NCBI GenBank assembly: GCA_028277115.1
Contig: JANQHG010000125.1
Coordinates: 1-43,846, forward strand
Length of the DNA: 43,846 nt
Direction: 5' to 3'
DNA from: Azospirillaceae bacterium
GTDB lineage: Bacteria > Pseudomonadota > Alphaproteobacteria > Azospirillales > Azospirillaceae
The notes beneath the pieces were generated by a model. It was not told the origin of the DNA. It did not search any database and saw nothing but the letters and a program-made list of their open reading frames with translations. Within the stretch, counting starts at the first letter, position 1. Every line of letters begins with the position of its first letter. The position numbers and the translations under genes were made by a program. Below are positions 11,757-18,448 of the stretch, piece after piece.

Positions 11757-12181
11757 TTGCGGCATTCTGCCTCGTCCGGTCCGGTCATTTATGCGACACC
11801 TGCCCGAGCCGCCGGCAATGCCGGTACCTCTGCCGCACCAGCCGGTCGAGCACCGCGGCGCGCCGGCCGGATCCGAGGTATCCGGCGGGGCCGCCGGAGG
11901 TGTCCGGCGGGGCCGCCGGAGCCACGCGCGGGTCGAAATTTGCGACAGATGGACGCTGGGCGCGCATTTTTTCGTTCTAGATCAACTGGCTAACCTCGAC
12001 GTCTAAACAAAACTGCCTATTTCGCCTGGATCGGTCTCGGGCTTAGTGTCCGGGGCGTTGGTCAGGGGGCAAGTGTCCCCCAAGCACTAAACCGGCTTTT
12101 CATTACCAATGTCACCGATATCGGACGGACACGTCAGGGACAACTGGCGCACTTGGACCGGGGTCGGTGTCGTTTCAAAGG
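11757..12181 (+). promoter_or_regulatory. puc1 upstream region with blocks shared with puc2
   Basis: The stretch 11341-12403 holds no convincing gene. Four blocks recur upstream of the second pucBA operon. Block 1 (11757-11779) is identical over 23 bases to 13536-13558. Block 2 (11939-11956, TTTGCGACAGATGGACGC) equals 13695-13712. Block 3 begins TAGTGTCCG at 12044 (copy 2 at 13801) and continues with GTTGGTC and TCCCCCAAG. Block 4 is TCGGTGTCGTTTCAAAGG (12164-12181, one difference from 13919-13936). Distances to the pucB ATG are 465/463, 360/357 and 240/239 for blocks 2-4. This marks them as regulatory sites or as a recent duplication. Confidence 0.7.
11881..11920. repeat. Tandem pair of 18-base palindromes
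   Basis: TCCGGCGGGGCCGCCGGA occurs at 11881-11898 and again at 11903-11920, with four bases between. Each copy can fold into an 8-base stem with a GG loop. The second puc upstream region lacks the pair, and the spacing between blocks 1 and 2 is about 25 bases shorter there, close to one repeat unit. Confidence 0.75.
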
Positions 12182-12403
12182 TCTCGTGTCTGGTGTTGTT
12201 TACCCGGCCCTGCACGCCGCGTCTTTCTTGGACAGTTGGCGGCTTGGTCGGCGAGCCTCACCCGATGCGACGGAGAAGCCGGAGGCGTTCTTGGGTCTCG
12301 GACGAGGGTCGTCCCTTTCACCACGATAGCGAGCCGGTACCTGTGGCGAGCCCCGCGGCCGTATGTGCGCAGGTACCTCAACCCTTACTGTGAGGATGAT
12401 GTC

Positions 12404-12529
12404 ATGGAAGGCTTGAACGAAGAACAGGCGAAGGAATTCCACGAGCAGTTCCGCCTTGGCACTTTCGTGTTTGGCGCGGTTGCTTTGGTCGCGCACCTGC
12501 TGGTTTGGAGCTGGCAGCCCTGGTTCTGA
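12404..12529 (+). CDS. pucB: Light-harvesting antenna beta subunit, copy 1
   Basis: The 41-residue antenna beta polypeptide has the classical order: a polar N-terminus with LNEEQAKEFHEQF (a conserved His near the membrane face), one transmembrane helix and the bacteriochlorophyll-ligand His31 in VALVAHLLVW, ending in SWQPWF. The AHLLVWSWQPWF ending resembles the LH2 beta of Phaeospirillum molischianum and also LH1 beta chains, so LH1/LH2 assignment rests mainly on context. Absence of pufLM and presence of an isolated BA pair favour puc (LH2). GAGGAT just upstream is the ribosome-binding site. pucA follows 61 bases later. Confidence 0.9.
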   Translation: MEGLNEEQAKEFHEQFRLGTFVFGAVALVAHLLVWSWQPWF

Positions 12530-12585
12530 TTGAGACCCCGGTGTCTCAAGGCCAGATCTCTCCTACATCTTGAAGAAGTGAGACC
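12530..12585 (+). promoter_or_regulatory. pucB-pucA intercistronic hairpin with alternative pairing
   Basis: TTGAGAC (12530-12536) pairs perfectly with GTCTCAA (12543-12549). The element TGAGAC is repeated at 12579-12584, beside the pucA ribosome-binding region, and could pair with the same GTCTCA instead. The second operon keeps both GTCTCA (14297-14302) and the downstream TGAGAC (14333-14338). Hairpins between antenna B and A genes are known to stabilise such mRNAs; the switch is inference. Confidence 0.6.
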
Positions 12586-12590
12586 AAACC

Positions 12591-12755
12591 ATGTCTGACG
12601 ATTACAAGTTCTGGATGGTTGTCAGCCCGGCGAAGTTCCTGCCGCTCATGATCGTTGTTCTGGTCGCGAGCGTCCTGATCGTCCACCTCGCGGTCATCTC
12701 GTCCGGCGACAAGTACGCGTTCCTCGACTCGTCGTTCACGGTTGCGGCTGAGTAA
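12591..12755 (+). CDS. pucA: Light-harvesting antenna alpha subunit, copy 1
   Basis: This 54-residue antenna alpha polypeptide starts MSDDYKFWMVVSPAKFLPL, in which the KxW..V.P motif is typical of alpha chains. It continues with a single transmembrane helix carrying the bacteriochlorophyll-ligand His32 (LIVHLAV). The C-terminal tail is SSGDKYAFLDSSFTVAAE. At the positions that hydrogen-bond B850 in many LH2 (Tyr-Trp, 13 and 14 residues after the His) it has Leu-Asp, or Phe-Leu if one gap is allowed. It is the second gene of a pucBA operon; structured RNA begins at its stop codon. Confidence 0.9.
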   Translation: MSDDYKFWMVVSPAKFLPLMIVVLVASVLIVHLAVISSGDKYAFLDSSFTVAAE

Positions 12756-12869
12756 TCTGCGTTCGCAGATTGTTCGGTATTGACCGAGGTCAGTAACGGC
12801 AGTCGGTGCGATGTGTTGGTCCGGTTGTCCAAACCGGCACCGCGTTGTCCTACACCACATCGCGCCGAC
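12754..12869 (+). other. Two consecutive RNA hairpins at the pucA1 3' end
   Basis: AATCTGCG (12754-12761) and CGCAGATT (12764-12771) form a tight palindrome that overlaps the pucA stop. Then GTCGGTGCGATGTG (12802-12815) pairs with CACATCGCGCCGAC (12856-12869) through 14 pairs, one of them G-U. An inner stem CCGGTT/AACCGG (12821-12826, 12832-12837) sits inside. Such 3' structures would block exonucleases. The fold resembles a tRNA only superficially. Confidence 0.7.
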
Positions 12870-12895
12870 CGCCGAACTGTTGCTTGGAAGCCTGG

Positions 12896-12962
12896 CAGCG
12901 GGGCAAACGGCTCGCGTCGGCATGTCTGTCGCGACGCTGGCCGTTTGCCCCGCTGGTTTGTT
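12896..12962 (+). terminator. Long near-perfect hairpin downstream of pucBA copy 1
   Basis: CAGCGGGGCAAACGG (12896-12910) is perfectly complementary to CCGTTTGCCCCGCTG (12941-12955). The helix continues inward through GCGTCG (12914-12919) and CGACGC (12932-12937). A T-rich GTTTGTTTG follows. This is a likely transcription terminator or 3' stabiliser for the first operon, about 140 bases after the pucA stop. Confidence 0.75.
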
Positions 12963-13535
12963 TGATGCCGTAGCGACACGCACGAGTCGTCGCTCATCCT
13001 CTGTTGGCTCTTTGGCTCTTTGGTGCCTCCCGAATCGCGGTCGACCGCGACCCCGGGGCACTCCGGCCGTCCCGCTGTCTCTCCCATCGCAGTGACCGGC
13101 ACCCCGGGGGAAGCATCCGGGATCTCACCGGTACACCGCCGCCAGACTGGAATGGCATTTTCGACAGATCGGCGCCGTCCACACGATCCTTAATCCGACT
13201 CTAAGCGGTTAGATACGGTACTTTTTGCGCTTTTTATGTCGGCCATTTCTTTGATTTCGGCCGCCATATTCGGTCTGTTGATCGACGGGCTGCGCCTGTG
13301 AGGGGGGACAACGGCACTTCAACACCGATGCCCCGCAACTCGGGACGGTGACGCCTGCCCGATCCTGCCCAAGCAACGCCGGATCCATGGCCGAGTTGTC
13401 GGGCCGCTCGGCGCGGCTCGAGCCGACGGCGCGGGGTCCGACCATCGCGCGCCTCCGGCCCGGCCGGAGCTGCGGACACCGGGTCTGTGTTCGACCCGAC
13501 CTCGGCGCACGCTCGGCGCACGATAGATCAGGGAG
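12963..13535. other. Non-coding spacer between the two puc units
   Basis: No convincing gene is seen. The stretch contains a perfect 16-base palindrome, TCGCGGTCGACCGCGA (13035-13050), and a doubled GGCTCTTTGGCTCTTTGG just before it. A T-rich patch with ACTTTTTGCGCTTTTTATG lies at about 13219-13237. Short open frames here lack the third-position bias of the neighbours. Confidence 0.5.
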
Positions 13536-13936
13536 TTGCGGCATTCTGCCTCGTCCGGCGCGTCGCGGGGGGCCAGCGGGCGTTCAAAGATCGATTTCGG
13601 CGGCACCGCCGGGCCAGGCCGGCACCGGAGCTGCGCTCTACGGCCCTGAATCCGGCGGAATCCCTTGGTTTCCCCCCACTGCGCGGTGCGAAAGTTTGCG
13701 ACAGATGGACGCCACGCGCGCCGAATTACTTTTTTGAATCAACCACCTAGCCCGACCATCTAAACACTTGTGCCTATATCGCTGCCCCCCGCCTCCGGCA
13801 TAGTGTCCGTCCCGTTGGTCGGGGGGAGGTCCCCCAAGTGTTCAAGCCGCAATAAAACGCCAATGTCATTGGCATCGGGGCGGTCATATCGGGGAAACCC
13901 GTGCAGGAAGGCCCAGGATCGGTGTCATTTCAAAGG
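13536..13936 (+). promoter_or_regulatory. puc2 upstream region with blocks shared with puc1
   Basis: This region carries the four blocks listed for puc1, at 13536-13558, 13695-13712, 13801 onward and 13919-13936. They keep practically the same distances to the pucB start (463, 357 and 239 bases for the last three). The sequence between blocks has diverged, for example CTATATCGCT against CTATTTCGCC. I see no confident -35/-10 pair and no exact TGT-N12-ACA (PpsR/CrtJ) site. Confidence 0.7.
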
Positions 13937-14157
13937 CTTCTCGTCGGCGCTGTTTGGTTGACCGTTGGTTTTTCCCATTTTCTGAATGGGTGAAGACCGC
14001 ATGGACGGCCTCAGTTGGACGCGACCGAGAAATACGGCAAGGCGCTTGGTTTCAGGACTGGAAACCACCCCTTCGGCATAGTCGCGAGCAGGTCGCTGCT
14101 GCACGTCTTGTTAAGGGACGTGGGCAGATATTCCCACCCCAATGCGAGGATGATGTC

Positions 14158-14283
14158 ATGGAAGGCTTGACTGAAAACCAAGCGAAGGAGTTCCACGATC
14201 AGTTCCGTCTGGGCACCTGGGTGTTCGGCGCGGTTGCCGTGATCGCTCACCTGCTGGTTTGGAGCTGGCAGCCCTGGTTCTGA
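14158..14283 (+). CDS. pucB: Light-harvesting antenna beta subunit, copy 2
   Basis: A 41-residue paralogue of the first beta chain with seven substitutions (for example LTENQAKEFHDQF in place of LNEEQAKEFHEQF). It keeps the ligand His31 (VIAHLLVW) and the SWQPWF end. The 13 bases from the GAGGAT ribosome-binding site through ATG and the first codons are identical to copy 1. Both copies look intact and functional, so gene dosage or light/oxygen-dependent use of alternative antennae are the simple explanations. Confidence 0.9.
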   Translation: MEGLTENQAKEFHDQFRLGTWVFGAVAVIAHLLVWSWQPWF

Positions 14284-14338
14284 TCGAGACTTTGACGTCT
14301 CAGGACCAGATCTATCTCTTATCTTGAAGAAGTGAGAC
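14284..14338 (+). promoter_or_regulatory. pucB-pucA intercistronic hairpin, copy 2
   Basis: GAGAC (14286-14290) pairs with GTCTC (14297-14301); the competing downstream TGAGAC (14333-14338) pairs with GTCTCA without mismatch and touches the pucA ribosome-binding region. Compared with copy 1, the upstream arm is weaker and the downstream arm unchanged. Confidence 0.55.
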
Positions 14339-14344
14339 CAAGTC

Positions 14345-14512
14345 ATGAATAACGATTACACCTTCTGGATGGTCGTCAACCCCGCGAAGTTCCTGCCACT
14401 CATGATCGTCGTTTTGGTCGCGAGCGTCCTGATTGTTCACCTCGCGGTGATCACCTCGGGCGACAAGTACGACTTCCTCAACTCGTCGTTTGAGGTTGCC
14501 GCGGCCGAGTAA
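14345..14512 (+). CDS. pucA: Light-harvesting antenna alpha subunit, copy 2
   Basis: This 55-residue paralogue of the first alpha chain (MNNDYTFWMVVNPAKFLPL) has an identical transmembrane core and ligand His32 in LIVHLAV. The C-terminal tail is TSGDKYDFLNSSFEVAAAE, one residue longer than copy 1. Changes cluster in the two termini, outside the pigment-binding helix, as expected under purifying selection. Confidence 0.9.
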   Translation: MNNDYTFWMVVNPAKFLPLMIVVLVASVLIVHLAVITSGDKYDFLNSSFEVAAAE

Positions 14513-14537
14513 TCAGCGAACGCTGGATTTTCGGTGA

Positions 14538-14573
14538 CAGACGGAGTCAGTCTAGATCGCCTGACTCCGTCTG
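14538..14573 (+). terminator. Perfect 13-base hairpin after pucA2
   Basis: CAGACGGAGTCAG (14538-14550) and CTGACTCCGTCTG (14561-14573) are fully complementary around a 10-base loop. No T-run follows, so it may be an mRNA 3'-end stabiliser rather than a complete terminator. It differs in sequence from the hairpins after pucA1. Confidence 0.7.
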
Positions 14574-14748
14574 CCGGCTGACAACGCAAGGTAAATGTCC
14601 CGGTCCCGGGCAAGGCAAATGTTCTAAGATTGATGGCGCGCAGTTCAGAGAAGTATCAGATTTGGCATCTCTCTTTTTGGCACCTCATGTGTCGGTTTTT
14701 TAAATGGATATCGGTTTAACAAAAAGCCAGTAGCGGATGACTGAGAGC

Positions 14749-14801
14749 TCCCACACCGCGGTGCCATTCCGTTGGCGCTCTTGGGTGTGGGATTTTTTTT
14801 T
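14749..14801 (+). terminator. Intrinsic terminator of the second puc operon
   Basis: TCCCACACC (14749-14757) pairs with GGTGTGGGA (14784-14792), directly followed by nine T (14793-14801). This is the clearest rho-independent terminator in the antenna region and would end transcripts from puc2. The rest of 14574-15121 shows no gene; it leads to the hydrolase start. Confidence 0.85.
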
Positions 14802-15121
14802 GCTTTGTGGGGAATTCCGCCAAGCGACGTCCTGCGCCACACCCCGCCACGCGCGAACCGGCCCCCCCAAGGTCCGGGTCGATTGCGGGACAGACGGGGG
14901 ACACCGGATCGGATCAGGGCGGCTGGCTGGTCTCGAAGCCTTGACCACCGGTACCCCGAATTTACGTCCATCCTTGTGTTGCCGACCCAGGGTTTGCTAG
15001 CCGACCATCTCTTGTGACGTGGGAATTGGGCGCATCGTCCGGCCGCCCGAACCGGGCAGGTTTGGCCGTCCGGGAATTCGAGAGAGCTGTTCCAGTTAAC
15101 CGCAAGGATTGGGGGACAACC

Positions 15122-16666
15122 GTGGTGTTTTCGAAGTTCAAACCGATAATCAGGCTGTTCTTGGCCATTGCCGGCCTGATGATGGTGATCGCGGCGACGC
15201 TTGGCCTGGTCTCCGGCACGAGCGGTGTCGAGGTGACACGGGCCAAGGTCGATGGAACGCCGGTCCGGGTGTACCAAGCCGAGGGCGATGACGAAGCGGC
15301 GCGTCCCGTGGTGGTGATCGCGCACGGCTTCGCCGGCTCACAGCAGATGATGAAGACCTACGCAGCGGCGCTGGCGCGGCGGGGCTACCTCGCGGTGACG
15401 TTCGATTTCCCGGGTCATGGCCGAAACGCCGAGCCGCTCCAGGGCGGTCTCAGCGACAACGACGCCGCCGCCGCATCGCTGCTCGGGTCGCTCGACAAGG
15501 TGATCGCCTACGCTCGAGCCCTGCCGGCGAGCGACGGTCGGCTGGCGCTGCTCGGCCATTCGATGGCCGCCGATATCGCGATCCGGGCGGCGAACGCGTC
15601 CCCCGACGTGGCCGCGACGGTGGCGATCTCCGGGTTTTACACCGACGCCACGGCGACCAGCCCGGCCAATCTTCTGGTGATGACCGGCGAGTTCGAGCCG
15701 GACTGGTTGCACGAACGGGCCCGGGAAGCGGTGGCACTTGCGACCGACGAAGAGGTTGTGGACGGCAAGACCTACGGCGACCTCGACGACGGAACAGGGC
15801 GTCGCATGGTTATGGTGGACAACACCGAGCATATCGGCGTTCTTTATAGTATCGAGGCGGTGCTTCAGTCGATTCTTTGGTTCGACGGCACCTTCGACAT
15901 GCCCCGGGGTCGCACCGCGATCACCAGCCCGACCCCATGGCTCATCTTGATCTTCCTCGCCTTGATGCTGTTGGGCCGGCCCCTGCTCGGCTATGTTCCG
16001 CGGCCGGTTGAGGAATCGGTCGGTGCCGACCTCGGATGGGGCAGGCTGTTGCTGATCGCGGTGATACCGGCGATTGCAACCCCGCTGCTATTGTGGCCGG
16101 TGCCGACCGATATCCTACCGCTGCTGCTCGGCGATTATCTCGCCGTTCATTTTCTTGTCTACGGGGTGCTGACGCTCGCCGGCCTGTGGTTGGTCGGTCG
16201 ATTGCCGATGTTCTTCATCAAGGGCGCGCGCAATGACCGCCTGGTGATCACCTGCCTTGGCGCGGCCGTCTTGGGCACCGTGGTGCTGACGATCGTGGTC
16301 GATGGCTTCCTCACCTCGTTCGTGCCGACCTTGGAACGGGCCCCGATGATCTTGGTCGTGTTGGTCGGTACTTTGTGTTGGGCGGTGGCCGACGAGTGGT
16401 TGACCCGCGGCCCGAACGCGCCGAAGGGGGCCTACACGGTGACCAAACTGTGCTTTCTCGGCTCGCTCGCGCTTGCGGTTGCGCTGTCGCCGTCCGAGAA
16501 GATTTTCTTGCTGATATTTGCCCCGGTGATCTTGATCTTCTTCGTGTTTTTCGGGGTCATGAGCGGGAATGCCTATCGGTCGATCGGCCACCCGTTGGTC
16601 GGCGCCGCGACGACGGCGCTGGCGTTCGCCTGGGCGATCTCGGTGACCTTCCCGATCGTCGGCTGA
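15122..16666 (+). CDS. Membrane-anchored alpha/beta hydrolase fused to a polytopic membrane domain
   Basis: The 514-residue protein has an N-terminal membrane helix (about 10-31), an alpha/beta-hydrolase domain (about 40-265) and some seven or eight predicted membrane helices in the C-terminal half. The hydrolase part shows VVVIAHGFAGSQQ (oxyanion region), FDFPGHGRN and the nucleophile elbow LGHSMAAD with Ser near 146. A later DNTEHIGV could carry the catalytic His. The hydrolase domain should lie outside the cytoplasm. Substrate is unknown; lipid or ester hydrolysis at the membrane is a guess. GTG 15122 is preceded by GGGGGA. It is a single-gene unit. Confidence 0.8.
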   Translation: MVFSKFKPIIRLFLAIAGLMMVIAATLGLVSGTSGVEVTRAKVDGTPVRVYQAEGDDEAARPVVVIAHGFAGSQQMMKTYAAALARRGYLAVTFDFPGHGRNAEPLQGGLSDNDAAAASLLGSLDKVIAYARALPASDGRLALLGHSMAADIAIRAANASPDVAATVAISGFYTDATATSPANLLVMTGEFEPDWLHERAREAVALATDEEVVDGKTYGDLDDGTGRRMVMVDNTEHIGVLYSIEAVLQSILWFDGTFDMPRGRTAITSPTPWLILIFLALMLLGRPLLGYVPRPVEESVGADLGWGRLLLIAVIPAIATPLLLWPVPTDILPLLLGDYLAVHFLVYGVLTLAGLWLVGRLPMFFIKGARNDRLVITCLGAAVLGTVVLTIVVDGFLTSFVPTLERAPMILVVLVGTLCWAVADEWLTRGPNAPKGAYTVTKLCFLGSLALAVALSPSEKIFLLIFAPVILIFFVFFGVMSGNAYRSIGHPLVGAATTALAFAWAISVTFPIVG

Positions 16667-16674
16667 CCGGCGTC

Positions 16675-16887
16675 CTACTCTTCAAGCCGGGGGGTGACCG
16701 CCCGGCGCACGCGCTCGCGATGGACGATGTAGAGCGTGCTTGCGACGATCACGGCGCTGCCGAGCCCGGTGCGCGGGCTCGGCAGCTCGGCGAACACGAC
16801 GACACCGATCGCGGTCGCGAACACGAGCCGACTGTAGCGGTGGCGGCGGCGGCGCAAGCGCGCGAGGAGCGCCGCCCCCCCTTTCAC
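16675..16887 (-). pseudogene. C-terminal remnant of an EamA/DMT-family transporter
   Basis: About 50 residues (RYSRLVFATAIGVVVFAELP, then GLGSAVIVASTLYIVHRE) match the last two helices of EamA drug/metabolite exporters, which are normally about 290 residues with ten helices. Homology seems to stop at an Arg-rich stretch coded by a CGG-like repeat (about 16840-16865). Upstream on this strand is only G-run repeat sequence, with no transporter remainder. I read it as a decayed gene end left by a deletion or rearrangement. Confidence 0.7.
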
Positions 16888-16990
16888 CCCCCAACTGAAT
16901 GGGGTCCAGGGGGCAACCCCTCGTCGGGGGGTGTCGGGGGGTGAAACCCCCTGACCTTGGGGGCTTTGCCCCCAAAACTGCGGCGCCTGC
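16880..16990. repeat. G-run hairpin element upstream of cidA
   Basis: This stretch has several runs of five or six G and the perfect hairpin TTGGGGGC (16957-16964), TTT, GCCCCCAA (16968-16975). Similar GGGGGC/GCCCCC hairpins occur at 41521-41542, and a related G/C-run segment lies at 24258-24318. It looks like a dispersed REP-type element and may also end transcription. Confidence 0.65.
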
Positions 16991-17024
16991 AGCTTTCCGC
17001 CATCCCTTAAGGAGTCCCCCCCCC

Positions 17025-17375
17025 ATGCTGACCGCGATCACCGGTCTTTTGGTCTTTCAATTGGCTGGCGAGGTGGTCGTCACCACCGCCGGCCTGCCGG
17101 TTCCCGGCCCGGTGTGCGGCATGGCGCTGTTGTTCACGGCGCTGGTGGTGCGCGGCGGCGTACCCGCGCATCTGGGCGCGCTCGCCGACGGCCTGCTCGC
17201 CAACCTGTCCTTGTTGTTCGTCCCCGCCGGTGTCGGCCTTTTGCTGCACCTTCCGGTGATCGCGCGCGACGGCGCCGGCGTCTCGGTCGGCTTGGTGGTC
17301 AGCACGGCGGCCGCGATTGTGGTCACCGGGGTCGCGATGGACCGGCTCAACCGGCCGCGTCGGGGTGTCCGGTGA
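17025..17375 (+). CDS. cidA: CidA/LrgA-family holin-like protein
   Basis: A 116-residue protein with about four hydrophobic helices. It follows the CidA/LrgA plan: LLVFQLAGEVVVTTAGLPVPGPVCGM (given here in part), then LLANLSLLFVPAGVGLL and a helix ending IVVTGVAMDRL. The PGPVxGM and LFVPAGVG motifs are diagnostic. CidA-type proteins oligomerise in the inner membrane and are linked to murein hydrolase export, overflow metabolite traffic and cell lysis. ATG 17025 has AAGGAG 10-15 bases upstream. The stop overlaps the start of the CidB/LrgB gene, so they form the usual pair. Confidence 0.88.
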   Translation: MLTAITGLLVFQLAGEVVVTTAGLPVPGPVCGMALLFTALVVRGGVPAHLGALADGLLANLSLLFVPAGVGLLLHLPVIARDGAGVSVGLVVSTAAAIVVTGVAMDRLNRPRRGVR

Positions 17376-18097
17376 TGACCGGCGGGTTCACCGAGCTTTG
17401 GGTCTATCTGGCCGCCGACCCGCTGTCGCACCTGACCTTGACCCTGGTCGCCTATCTGGGCGCACTGCGGCTCTACGAGCGTGCCGGCCGGGCACCGTGG
17501 CTCAACCCGGTGCTGATCGCGGTCGCCGTGATCTCGCTCGCGCTGGTCGCGCTGGAGACGCCGTATCAGACCTATTTCGACGGCGCTCAGTTCGTCCATT
17601 TCCTGCTCGGCCCGGCGACGGTGGCGTTGGCGGTGCCGCTCTACCGCCAGGTCGCGCGGCTGCGCCGGGCGGCAGGCGCGATCGCGGTGAGCCTGGTCGC
17701 CGGTTCGGCGACCGCGGTGGTGACCGCGCTCGGCGTCGTTCATCTGTTCGGCGCCGGCGAGGCGGTGTTGGCCTCGATCGCGCCCAAGTCGGTGACCGCG
17801 CCGGTCGCGATGGGGATTGCCGAGCAGTTGGGCGGCCTGCCGTCCTTGACCGCGGTGTTGGTGATCCTGACCGGGATTTTGGGCGCGATTGTCGGGCCGC
17901 CGTTGCTCGACGCCGTGCGGGTGCGCTCGGCCGCGGCGCGCGGCTTGGCGCTCGGCACCGCGAGCCACGGCATCGGCACCGCGCGCGCGTTCCAGGACGG
18001 CGAGATCGCCGGCGCGTTCGCCGGCATCGCGATGGGTCTGAACGCGCTGGCGACCGCGGCGCTGTTGCCGATGCTGTGGCTGTGGTGGCGGGGCTGA
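17375..18097 (+). CDS. cidB: CidB/LrgB-family antiholin-like protein
   Basis: This 240-residue polytopic membrane protein has the LrgB signatures FVHFLLGPATVALAVPLYRQ, LASIAPKSVTAPVAMGIAEQ and GTASHGIGTARAF. It partners with the CidA-type protein encoded by the overlapping upstream gene. ATG 17375 shares one base with the previous stop; GTG 17372 is also in frame. No LytSR-type regulator is adjacent in this window, so control of the pair is unknown. Confidence 0.9.
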   Translation: MTGGFTELWVYLAADPLSHLTLTLVAYLGALRLYERAGRAPWLNPVLIAVAVISLALVALETPYQTYFDGAQFVHFLLGPATVALAVPLYRQVARLRRAAGAIAVSLVAGSATAVVTALGVVHLFGAGEAVLASIAPKSVTAPVAMGIAEQLGGLPSLTAVLVILTGILGAIVGPPLLDAVRVRSAAARGLALGTASHGIGTARAFQDGEIAGAFAGIAMGLNALATAALLPMLWLWWRG

Positions 18098-18108
18098 GCC
18101 CCGCCGGC

Positions 18109-18306
18109 TCAGGGCCGCCACGGCGGCTTGGCTGCTTCGGCCTGCGCGTCGGCGCGGGTCACGCCGATGTCGCACAGGTACCGGTCGGGCAGCGCCGCCA
18201 GCTGCCGGCGCTGGTGCCAGCGCGCCGCCCAGGCGGCCAGGGTGCGGCCCGCCGTCGCCCTGTCGATCGCGATCAATGCGCACCGTAGGATCTCCGCCGT
18301 CGTCAT
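18109..18306 (-). CDS. DUF1127 small protein
   Basis: A 65-residue Arg-rich protein with the DUF1127 pattern in its C-terminal half: AAWAARWHQRRQLAALPDRY followed by LCDIGVTRADAQAE. DUF1127 proteins are common in alphaproteobacteria; some affect phosphate or carbon metabolism, RNA turnover and stress responses. ATG 18306 has a strong GGAGG six bases upstream. It converges with cidB and is divergent from the helicase gene. Confidence 0.85.
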   Translation of the reverse strand: MTTAEILRCALIAIDRATAGRTLAAWAARWHQRRQLAALPDRYLCDIGVTRADAQAEAAKPPWRP

Positions 18307-18448
18307 CGTCGCCTCCCTCAAGCCGTCGGTCGCGTCGCGGCCGCAACGCCCGACCAGGCTCGCCGGACCGGCGGTCAGGGTCGACCCGGTTGTTGCGATC
18401 GCGACGACGACCCGGGCCGCGCGGCGGGGATCTGGTAGAGTGGCCGCC

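Noticed and set aside
11881-11920. CRISPR array
   Set aside because: Only two palindromic units with a four-base spacer; no spacer-repeat periodicity and no cas genes.
12000-12130. PpsR/CrtJ-type TGT-N12-ACA operator in the puc upstream regions
   Set aside because: Several TGT triplets were checked; none has ACA at the right distance in either copy. The nearest is TGT-N12-ACG at 12110.
12802-12869. Possible tRNA-like cloverleaf after pucA1
   Set aside because: The 14-pair outer stem is too long for an acceptor stem, and no T-loop or anticodon arm of normal size can be drawn.
14158-14512. Second pucBA copy as a decayed duplicate
   Set aside because: Both frames are intact, ligand histidines and ribosome-binding sites are conserved, and differences are mostly conservative.
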